A stretch of DNA of 64,000 nt, from the NCBI GenBank assembly GCA_047967505.1, contig CM106540.1; one strand, written 5' to 3'. A model generated the notes under the pieces. That model saw nothing but the letters and a program-made list of their open reading frames with translations. It did no database searches and had not been told where the DNA came from. The DNA is from Dipteris shenzhenensis (lineage: Eukaryota; Polypodiophyta; Polypodiopsida; Gleicheniales). Within the stretch, counting starts at the first letter, position 1, and the number at the start of each line of letters is the position of its first letter. Shown here in pieces: positions 33,810 through 43,177 of the stretch. The position numbers were made by a program, and so were the translations under genes.

Positions 33810-33965
33810 CCCCCTCTCACTGACACATCTTGGCCCAATGCCACACGTCGATGATGATGCTCCAGTAACTCCCTGGTCATAGTCCTCTGGAACACTTCGA
33901 TGTTGAAATATTTTCTTGGTTTTTCATCCAATGGCTGCTGCTCCACCAGGTCTAGTTCATCCCAC
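33810..33965 (-). mobile_element. TRIM/LARD internal region D, truncated
   Basis: It matches the first 155 bp of the internal region (CCCCCTCTCACTGACACATC to CTCCACCAGGTCTAGTTC) and then stops. This is the right border of the tandem array. Confidence 0.8.
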
Positions 33966-34563
33966 ACATGATGTATGCTCTTGATTTTCCATGATCAGGT
34001 TGAGTTTTACCTTCCCTCATTAGGTATATACTGAGACACGCTGTTTGAGCCTTGCTCATGAATTTGATTTTGTTTTCTCAGAGTAGTCGAGTGTCACTTT
34101 ACAAAATTATAAACTGCAAGATGCCAAACATAACTGTGATAGACCATAAGCATTCACAGTCTGAAGCGAATTCTCCAATAAATTACTTAGTTTCAGAGCT
34201 TGAAGACACATATGCAGAATGTTTCCACCATATTTACTCTTATAATGATAGAGTGCATACTCAAAAGGGAACAAACTGCACAACCACAACATTGCATGCA
34301 GAGGCAACAGTTGCATTGTTACACCTAATTGTTAGTGCCTTTGGATGAACATGAAACCCAACGCTTTACTTAGATAAGAAAACAGTATTCATACTATCCA
34401 TGAGATGTTTTTCCAAAACAGAGGCTAAGGGATAATCAGATACACATTGATAGTAGGCCGGTAAACTAGCTTTATATAAGTAGGCCTCAGACCATTTGTG
34501 TCCTAACCAATCCTCCACATTGCGCTGCCTCTCTCTGACCAGAACGAATTTTGTATACAGGGT
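33966..34563. other. Region without supported gene
   Basis: Overlapping frames at 34052-34348 (+) and 34107-34316 (-) have no recognised motif. It is the 3' flank of the NFD4-like relic. Confidence 0.4.
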
Positions 34564-36015
34564 TCAACCGTGTCTAGCTATTTCAAACTGCAATTTCTTC
34601 TCCTTATAAAAAACTCTAGCCATACAAACTGCAGCCATGATGATAACCTCAATCAAACACAATGTGCAGCATTGCATAGGAGTCAGAAAGAAGAGATGGC
34701 TGCAAAGAAAGGGGCCAGATGAAGGTTATTTTCGCGGTTTCCATATCGTATAAGTATCCCATGGATAATATGTAGGAGCTCAAAGGGCTAGGTGTTGAAA
34801 ACTGTACCAAACCTTGTCAGACCAAAAGGTTCTGATGCAATTAAGGACCTTAATGACCACTGGGCTCCATAAGATATCCCAACTAGTATTGGCCCAATGT
34901 ATAAAGAACCTGTATGAAAATATGCCCGATGGCCATGACAGCAAGTGTGGTTACCATGAATAGTGGCCTTACGATGCCTGTAGATTGAAAAAACATCTCT
35001 GATATGTATCCTCACCAAATCTCCATAAAAATTCCCAAATGCTCCATAATGAAACAAGAGTACTAATTTCAGTCTTGGTATAATATAGAGAAGAACCTAG
35101 TTGAATCATGTTATTGATTGTTGTCATGCCACAAGCTGAGGCAAAGAAAAGAAGCCAGAAATCTAAAGAGCACATTGCTTCTCCCCTTGAAGGATGATTG
35201 GCAGTCCCAACTCCAGATAGACCAGATGATGTTATATACCTAGATGAATCTAGGAACATTCCCAAACTCATCCTCTAAAAACACAACATAGTGCAGTTTC
35301 AATCTCATGATAGTCACTCACAAGGTTGAAAATCATAAACTCCATCATGCATAGCAGGGACTAGTTACTATGACATCCCCACTGACGTCATCAGCGCCCA
35401 ACAGTGGGTGTAGACCATAGTATAAAAATATGCTCTCACACATACAAATCCACACACCCACACATACTTGAGCATCCATTTATACAAAGTCTTCATACTG
35501 AGTTTCTGTTGGCACTCCGGAGGTGAAGGGCAGACTCAGCCATGATGAAGGCTAGCACTAAAGGAGAAGGCTAATCAAAAGGCAGACCAGATGATGTTCT
35601 CTGTTCGTGTTGTGCGTCTATTTGCTGTGATGTGTGAATGTCTTCTATATCCTTTGTATGGAAGCAGAGCTTCCTCCTCAATGGTTTTTATATAATACGG
35701 GATTCGATTCGCTAGTGTGCAATCTAAAATCAAGCTCCATATAGGGACGATGAGAATGACCATGATTGCCACAAAAATTGTGATCTTCCATAATCTTCCT
35801 ACAAATACGCAATTCTGAACTACGATTACAACTAACAGATAAGCTGCAAGAGCAACAACAATAACTGAGAACGTGTTTGGCCACTTCTTTTGATTACAGT
35901 TTCGATTGCAGGCATGACCCGTATAACAAACTTGAAAGGAAGGCATAGGATAGGCAAAAGCCACGCTGTAAGGAAAGGAAAAGCTTCCAAGAGATACAAA
36001 ATTGGTGAGTATCAT
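34564..36015 (-). pseudogene. NFD4/nodulin-like MFS transporter, decayed and N-terminally truncated
   Basis: NFD4-like proteins are plant major-facilitator membrane transporters with about 12 helices. The readable order on the minus strand is: a hydrophobic block (SVIVVALAAYLLVVIVVQN, IFVAIMVILIVPIWSLIL) at 36015-35575; the highly typical RGEAMCSLDFWLLFFASACG, MIQLGSSLYYTKTEISTLVS and LWSIWEFLWRFGE at 35271-34970; GIVRPLFMVTTLAVMAIGHIF, ILVGISYGAQWS and ASEPFGLTRFGTVFN at 34990-34788; and a C-terminal helix ending ARVFYKEKK, with the stop at 34564. At least three frameshifts break it, and the first helices are absent. A 140-bp dispersed repeat sits between the two halves, either in an intron or as an insertion. 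Confidence 0.75.
35282..35417 (-). repeat. Dispersed 140-bp repeat, reverse copy inside NFD4-like relic
   Basis: Reverse-complement relative of 16831-16970. The wider block is flanked by the direct repeat AGACCAGATGATGTT (35220-35234 and 35584-35598). This could be a duplication made at insertion or splice-site-linked exon sequence; I cannot decide from one copy. Confidence 0.7.
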
Positions 36016-36016
36016 C

Positions 36017-36286
36017 CTATCTGTCCATCAACCACACGTGGTGTTGCCCATGTAGATGGATAAGACTCTCCAACCCTTCAGGGCACTCCCTGAAGGAGGC
36101 TTTAGGAGTACATGAAACGAAGGGGAGATGATACACAGCAGTCTGTAAAGACAGACTGAGGTGTTGGAGAGCAGCGCAGATGTCACGCTCCAATTGGATT
36201 AATTTGTAGAGCAGTTTGCTGCTCCTTGTCAAAGACAAATGTCCGGGAGGTGGGTGCTGATAGTCGCTGGCCTCTCGACACAACAC
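36017..36286 (-). other. Unidentified short ORF between two gene relics
   Basis: A frame of 89 codons (starting MLCREASDYQHPPPGHLS) has a Leu-rich segment, LQHLSLSLQTAVYHLP, and CPEGLESLIHLHG, loosely like a leucine-rich repeat. This is too weak to name. It may belong to the end of the modular gene upstream. Confidence 0.2.
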
Positions 36287-36289
36287 ACT

Positions 36290-37878
36290 TCACGTCACCT
36301 CTCCGACCGCGAAGTGTGTGAATCCCCTTGGGACAGGGACTCCTGTCGGGAGGGTGGCCCTTACAAACACATCGACCTCAGCTTCAGCTGGTCGTGTGCG
36401 TGCCACCACCTCCTTGTCCTTGAGCTTCCCGCAACGGGAAGCCAAGGTCTCTAATGATGACTTTGCGAGGTACAGTATCTTCATCTTGGAAATGGGTTGG
36501 AGCACATGACAACCCGGGTATGTCTGCTCCACAAATAGGGTCAAGCTCACGCCGCATGCCCTATCCGCGATGACTGATGTGTCTGCCTGAAGACTTTCCA
36601 GAGTTTTGTTTACACTGCCTGATTCCTTCTGGACATTTTAGAGCCTTTCGTCGATGTCCTCTATCCTTGGCATCATCATGATGATGAGCTCCTTCGTAGT
36701 CTTCCTGGAACCTTTCCCTCTTATAACATGCTTCCATTTGTCCTTGCTGTCTTCCAGAAGTACATCCTCAGTCTTTGCTTTTACTTGGGCTGCAAACTCA
36801 GAGAGTTTTTTTATTGCCACTTTCCACTGTTGTTTGATTGCTTCTGCTGCCTTACTTTTCCTCCCCAACCAAGTTTCTATAAGGCATTTATAACTTTCGG
36901 AACATTCATCTACAAAAACCACATCTCTGAATATGAAATCTTTGCAATCTTCAGGTTGCAAACAGGGGAACAGATATCAGGGACGTCCCCTCCCCCGCTC
37001 AGGATACACTTTGTTGTAAGCTGCAGCATTGAAACACAACAAGTTCTCAGCCTGCACCAACTGAATGAACTGCTGCTTGCCTAAGGTGAGAATCTGGGTC
37101 TTCTGCATCGTATATATTTCTTTCCTAAGATCTCTGTACTGAACTTCCGCTTCTGCTGTTGTTTCCTCGTGCAGTTTTGGCCCTTTTAACACCTCTTCCT
37201 GGCTTTTCAGTGCCCCTTTGATTGCTTCTGCCGAGGTTTCCAAGAAGCATTTATATCTGTCTGTCCACTCATCCACAAAAACCACCTCCTTGAATACAAA
37301 TTCTTTGCAATCCTCAGGATGGACTTTAGGGAACCAGATTTGAGGGACGTCCCCTGATGAGGGCAACTGCCGCTCAGGATAAGCTGTGTTGTAGGCTGCA
37401 GAAATGAAACAAATCAAACTCTCACCCTTCACTTACTCAATGAAGAGCTGCTTGCCTAAGGTGGTCTTCGCCTTCCTCATCATGTATACTTCTTTCCTAA
37501 GATCTCTGTACCGAACTTCCATTGTTGTTGCCTGGTGCAGTTCTGCCCCTATCTCAAACTCTTCCCGTTTTTCTTCTGCTTGCCATTGCTGGCTGTGTGC
37601 TACAGGTCGTGGCCCTTGTTCAGTTGGCTGCTGCACTTCTTGAAGAAATGAGCGGAGCTTCTGGCCTTTCTGCAACAGCGCAGCCCTCAACTGTTCGTGT
37701 TTAGCAGATGGCTCATCAACCCACAGAAACTCGTCAAATCTGAGTGCCGACCCAACAAACTCTGAAATATCGGGCCACCACGCAACTTCAGCACTCTGTT
37801 TGGAGGCTCTTCAGGGTTGGCGACATAACAAAGAAGCTTTTCTTCTTTAACCCAAGCCATAAATTCCGGCTTCTCCAT
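36290..37878 (-). pseudogene. Decayed gene with tandem modules of about 110-125 residues
   Basis: It starts MEKPEFMAWVKEEKLLCYVA at 37878, after a stretch resembling a leader. Three diverged modules follow. Each has a LGKQxFIExVxxExLLCF-type opening, AAYNxxYPER, a PEDCKEFVFKEVVFVDE segment (SALRFDEFLWVDE in module 1) and YRDLRKEVYTM. The repeat is visible in DNA with a period near 375 bp (compare 37020-37160 with 37395-37560). A charged, coiled-coil-like tail (AAEAIKQQWKVAIKKLSE) leads to an 86-residue C-terminus ending FTHFAVGEVT. Frame is lost near 37770 and 36980, with stops at 37433-37435 and 36638-36640. I do not recognise the family. Confidence 0.5.
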
Positions 37879-38041
37879 CGTCTTGCTTGTGCTTGTTCTT
37901 AGATCTCCGAAAGTGTCTTCGTCTTCTTCTTCCCCCTTCCCATCTGGTCCAAACCCGTCAATGGAAAGCTTCGTTACACGGGAGGTGATGCGAGGATAGT
38001 CTCAATCGACCGCCAGGCAAGCTATCATCTGAAGGGAGAAC

Positions 38042-38407
38042 AGTTGTTCGTTAATCTTCTGCTCAGAGAGCCAGAGCCGGACCTTCCCTAGCGACCTTTC
38101 ATCTTACGAGGGCTCGCAGTTTATTCAAAAAGGGGATGAAGTGCAGGGTCGACAATGGAATCCTAGTGCAGCTGACTGGCTGTCGCTGGAACAACTTCGG
38201 ATGAAATTCAGAATAACCGATGGAGAAACTGACCTCGCCCAAGCAATTCTGGACCGCATCCCGAGTCTTGGCCTTCCCGTGGCCTCATCAACAAATTGCG
38301 CAGTGGGTAATAGGCAGAACAGATTAGCGGCCAGAACCATGTATCAATCCTCATTGCAGTCCCGCTCCGTGGTTGCTGATCTTATCCGCAAATGGGGCTT
38401 GAGGTGA
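38042..38407 (+). CDS. Unknown small ORF, open frame of about 120 codons
   Basis: The frame is open from about 38018 and lacks an early ATG: the in-frame GTG at 38141 and an ATG further in (KFRIT region) are the only candidates. It reads SSYEGSQFIQKGDE, NPSAADWLSLEQLRMKFRI, GETDLAQAILDRIPSLGLPV and ends DLIRKWGLR. It is GC-richer than its surroundings and faces away from the modular gene on the other strand, with about 160 bp between. It may be one exon of a gene or a relic. No family recognised. Confidence 0.35.
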   Translation, partial: SCSLIFCSESQSRTFPSDLSSYEGSQFIQKGDEVQGRQWNPSAADWLSLEQLRMKFRITDGETDLAQAILDRIPSLGLPVASSTNCAVGNRQNRLAARTMYQSSLQSRSVVADLIRKWGLR

Positions 38408-38728
38408 GGTCCGCCTTGATGGAGGGACGTAAAGCTGTGTGGAAGGAGAGTTCTTGCACACCCTATTGGGGACATAATGCAATCTAATAGTGTTCTGTAA
38501 TTCTCTCTGTCATGAATAGTGTCCTAAAATAGGTAATCAAACTAGTTTTCAAGAAGATCTTCCACATTTCTCTCTCTCTTTCCTAGTTTATAATCTGTCA
38601 CATCTCTCTCTTTCCAATGCAACTCCACATCTCTCTCTTTCCTATGCAACTCGAGTTGAGATCTCAGCTTCCACATCTCTCTCTGTTTTCACGGAGGCCA
38701 CTTGAACTTGTTCAACTTGTTGGCCTGA

Positions 38729-39098
38729 AAGGATAGGTCTTAGTAATGAAATTGGGATTTAGAATGGAAAGTAGCTTTCATTCTAAAGCTTACTCTTCTC
38801 TAGTTTCACTCGAGTCTTTCATACTTTCCTCACAACACCTTACTTTTCTCCACTTTCACTCGAGTCCTCCATACTATCCTCGTAGTGCGCTCTCTCTCTC
38901 TCTCTCTCTCTCCAAGGATAGGTCTTAGTAATGAAATTGGGATTTAGAATGGAAAGTAGCTTTCATTCTAAAGCTTACTCTTCTCTAGTTTCACTCGAGT
39001 CTTTCATACTTTCCTCACAACACCTTACTTTTCTCCACTTTCACTCGAGTCCTCCATACTATCCTCGTAGTGCGCTCTCTCTCTCTCTCTCTCTCTCT
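38729..39098 (+). repeat. Tandem duplication, period 185 bp
   Basis: AAGGATAGGTCTTAGTAATG begins at 38729 and again at 38914. The two units are essentially identical and each ends in a CT tract. The duplicated 60- and 93-codon frames inside are by-products. The near-perfect identity implies a recent event, probably slippage or unequal exchange at the CT tract. Confidence 0.95.
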
Positions 39099-39493
39099 CC
39101 CTCTTTTTCCACTCCACATCCAAAAATCAACCACATTCAATTCAAAATTGCTTACAAGACAGGCCCATTGAATGTAATTCACCTTGTTAAAATAAATAAA
39201 CAATGCTATTAATTAGTGTATCACCTCTCCCCTCAATCTCAATTAACATAAGCTAATTAATTCAATTAATCTAATTAGACTTACTCTCAACCCCCCTTCA
39301 CCATGCCTCTCCCTAGCTCCTTGCCCTCACCCTCCCTCCTACCTCCCTGCGCCTCTACCTCCACCTCTCACTCGGCCTCTCTCCTTGACTACCTCACCCC
39401 TGCTCCCTCCCCTATATATACTCACCCCACGAAACCTCTAGAAATCGAAATCCTCGGAACCCGACCCCTTCGACCTTATGTTAATTCCACCAG

Positions 39494-41909
39494 TTCCAGG
39501 TATTTCAGAAATGGCTGGCCTTGGTTAAGAATCAGTCAGGTAGAACGCTTAAATGCCTACGGACTGACAATGGTGGAGAGTATCTCTCTCATGACTTTCA
39601 GCATTTCTGGGATACACGTGGGATTAAGAGGGAGCTCACATCCCCTTGTACTCCAGAGCAAAATCCAGTTGCAGAAAAGATGAACCGTACCATTCAAGAA
39701 AGGTTGCAATGCATGCTTTCCAATGCAAGTCTTTCTGGTGGTTTTTGGGCTGAGGCAATGAAGACTGCAGTGCATGTGATCAATAGATCACCTAGTAAGA
39801 GTTTGGATAGTGGTATTCCTGAAGAGGCATGGAGTGGCAAGAAGCCCTCTTACTCTCATTTGCATATATTTGGATGTGAGGCATATGCACATGTGCCAAA
39901 AGAGCTTCGAAAGAAGCTAGATCCTAAGTCTAGGAAATGCATCTTTCTGGGTTATGGTGAAAGTGGAGAGATGGCTATCGTCTCTGGGATCCAGAGCAAA
40001 GAAGATCATACGCAGCCATGATGTGGTCTTCAATGAGAAGAAGATGCATAAGGCACCCATGAGGGATGTGGAAATGAGGAGAATCACTTTCCAGGATGTG
40101 AATCCACCTGCATATGTTGATAGACAGCAAGCTGTCCATGCACCAAATGTGCAAGAAATGGTACCACCAAGTACTCCCACAGGTATACAATCAAGGGTAG
40201 ATGATGGATCATCTATTGGTGGAAATGATGAGCCAAATGTGGCTGATATGCAGGTGGGACAGCAAGCTGAAATGCCATTGAGAAGATCATCTAGAATGTC
40301 TAGACCGCCTAATAGGTTTTTTCCAGGGGTAGACTATGTGATGCTTACTGATTGCGGGGAGCCTTCTTGCTATAGAGAGGCTATGATGCGTGAGGATCAA
40401 CGCAAGTGGGAGTATGCTATGCAATCAGAGATGAGTTCACTTATGAAGAATAAGACTTGGGACTTGGTTTCTTTGCCACATGGAAAGAAAGCATTGCCAT
40501 GTAAATGGGTCTACAAAATGAAGGTCACAGGTGATGATGTGCCTAGGTATAAGGCCCGTTTGGTTGCTAAAGGGTTCAAGCAAGAGAAGGGTGTGGACTT
40601 TGATGAGATATTCTCTCCGGTTGTGAAGATGACCACACTTAGATGCATGCTTGGACTAGTGGCAGTAGAGGATATGGAGCTTATGCAAATGGATGTCAAG
40701 ACAGCTTTCTTGCATGGGGATTTGCATGAGGAAATTTACATGGTGCAGCCGGAAGGCTTTGAAGAAAAGGGCAAAGAGCATTTAGTTTGCAAGCTGAAGA
40801 AGAGTCTCTATGGTCTTAAGCAAGCGCCTAGAGAATGGTATCAGAAGTTTGATGCTTTCATTCGGTCCCAGGGTTTTAGAAGGAGTGAAATTGATCACTG
40901 CCTCTACACTAAAAGGGCTAAGGATAGTAGCCTGATAATCCTGGCACTATATGTGGATGATATGCTATTGGCTAGCAAGAATACTTATGAGCTAGATGCA
41001 TTAAAGGCCAAGTTGCATGAGGCCTTTGATATGAAGGATTTGGGACTTGCAGGTCATATTCTTGGTATGCGCATCACGCATGATCGGAGTAGGAAACTCC
41101 TTTGGCTTTCACAAAAAGAGTATGTTACAAAAGTATTGCAGCGTTTCAATATGGAGGGGGGGAAGGCAGTGAGTACTCCATTGCCTCCATATGTGAAACT
41201 GAGTCATACAGATAGTCCCAAATCAAATGAGGAAAGGGCCATGATGGCCAAGGTTCCTTATGCATCAGCAGTTGGGAGTCTTATGTATGCTATGATAGCT
41301 ACTAGACCAGACATTGCATTTGCAGTGGGAGTTGTTAGCTGGTATATGGCTAATCCAGGAAAAAGGCATTGGGAGGCAGTTAAGTGCATCATGAGGTACA
41401 TGAAGGGTACCAAGGAGATGTGCATCTGCTTTGGCAAAGGAGACATGCATGTACTTGGGTGCACAGATTCAGACTATGCAGGGCATGTGGATAGTAGGAG
41501 ATCCACTTCTGGTTATGTGTTCACCTTTGCAGGTGGTGCAGTGTCATGGATGTCTCGCACACAGAAGTGTGTTGCTTTCTCTACCACAGAGGCTGAGTAT
41601 GTTGCAGCCACAGAGGGTTGCAAGGAGGCTATATAGCTTGATCGGCTAGTGGGAGATTTGGGGATTCATACAGGTGTACCGACATTGCATAGTGATTCCA
41701 TGAGTGCTATTCAACTAGCACGAAATCCGGTCTTTCATGCAAAGACCAAACACATTGAGGTCAGGTACCATTTCATCAGGGAGGTACTTGAGGACAAGCG
41801 CATAGAGCTTGTCAAGGTTCATACAGATGATAACCCTGCAGATATGCTGACGAAGAGTCTACCTAGTCAGTGGTTTGAGTATTGTCGTGTATTGATGGGC
41901 ATTGGATAG
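39494..41909 (+). pseudogene. Copia integrase(C-part)-RT-RNase H: inverted 3' half
   Basis: The first codons continue integrase in mid-domain: VFQKWLALVKNQSGRTLKC, LRTDNGGEYLSHDF (second catalytic Asp) and NPVAEKMNRTIQERL (Glu). Reverse transcriptase (DVKTAFLHGDLHEEIYM, YGLKQAPREWYQKFD, LALYVDDMLLASK) and RNase H (GSLMYAMIATRPDIAF, CTDSDYAGHVDSRRSTSG) follow. There are two 1-base losses at 39971-39974 and about 40002, and TAG at 41634-41636 inside RNase H where Trp is expected. The missing gag, protease and first part of integrase lie in opposite orientation at 43186-44822. Only a few codons are missing between the halves. Confidence 0.95.
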
Positions 41910-41962
41910 TATTCTCACTGGTTGTTCTCCCTTAAAGGCACATTGTCCTTTAAGTGGGAGGT

Positions 41963-42132
41963 TGTGGGGGTTAAAGGTCACTGTGCCTTAACCCCGGTTA
42001 TGTACAATACTCAAACACATATTTAAATGAATGAAAAAGAAGATTAGGGTGGTTCTGCACCCACCAAACTTGTGTGGCTCTCTGTCTCTCTCTCTTCTTC
42101 TTCTGTTCTTGCTTCCGTTGAGAGCACTCTCA
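41963..42132 (+). repeat. 3' LTR of the split Copia element
   Basis: 170 bp, TGTGGGGGTTAAAGG to GAGAGCACTCTCA. It differs from the 5' LTR at 45733-45902 (read in reverse) at three positions by my count, about 1.8 percent. TGTGA at 42133-42137 follows directly and equals the reverse complement of TCACA at 45903-45907. Confidence 0.97.
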
Positions 42133-42137
42133 TGTGA

Positions 42138-43177
42138 GGTTGTATGATTGGAGATTGTGTTGCAATGATATTACTCATTACTTCTTTAAAAATTATTTTT
42201 TGCCTTTTTCCATTTGCCTCTTGCTTATTTTTCAATTATCAAGAAGCCGTGCTGCCCTTGGAGCATGGCAACGTGTAATATATTTACAGAACCAAGTAGG
42301 TGAGCCTTTATATGAGGGGTGCCTCAAGATATCTTCTCATGATAAAATTTGCATTTTCCATTACACATAGTCACACAAATTGATTGCCTCCCATTTTGGG
42401 CTTGAAAACTTATGTTTTTCACCCCCACTGTTTTTTGCTCTCCTTTGTGTTGCTCAAGAAGCTTCAACAAAGGCTTTACCTATACCTTGACTAGAACTCT
42501 CACAAGTGGCTTTAGCTATACCCTAACTAGAACTCTCACAAGTATAAAGCATGGAGGATGTTGTGTTGATTTGTGATTATGGAGATTTATTTTAGTTTAC
42601 ATTAGCATTAACACCTTTAGTCATAGGCTCATCAATTACACTATGCTACTACTGATTCGAGATAACAACGAGGAAAACACAAATGAAAAGCTAATCTAAA
42701 AAGTGCAAGAGCAAGAGCGAGTCTTTTAATAGAGACAAACTCATCATAGTCCAAAGCAATCCGAGAGAAGGCCAGAAACTCCTCAATGTCAAGGTCTCCT
42801 AGGAAGTAACTGGCATGGAGTGACTATTGCAAAGGACCATAGAAGAAAGAGAACAAATTTGAAATGGCTATCACCAAAATGCATCCAATTTCGAGCCATC
42901 GATGTAGTCTATAGCACCATGAATTGAGTCCAAGCGGCATAGTCGGGTGTTGCAGAGGATGTTCGACCAAGAAGCCAAAGAACTTCCTAAAACATTGTCG
43001 TAAAAAATGAGTCTCTCTCACACACACACATGCGCACCATTTTTTTGGGTGAAATCACACACGCACACATACGTGCGTGTCGAGGAACCAGATTGGAAAA
43101 GGATAACTAATCAATGAAAAGCACCTTTGAATTAAGACGAAATAGGTGCCACAATGTTGGAAAAATGGATATTTGTA
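42138..43177. other. Flanking DNA carried along in the inversion
   Basis: About 1 kb without a supported gene. If the inversion model holds, this was originally the DNA just beyond the 3' LTR and was flipped together with it. It has CACACACGCACAC tracts near 43020-43075. Confidence 0.6.

Noticed and set aside
36017-36286. NBS-LRR resistance gene fragment
   Set aside because: Only one loosely leucine-rich stretch is present; no P-loop, kinase-2 or regular LRR spacing was found.
39965-40010. Programmed frameshifting in the Copia integrase-RT region
   Set aside because: Not accepted as a claim: one copy has a second indel nearby, and the young Copia element needs no shift. Kept only as a finding to test.
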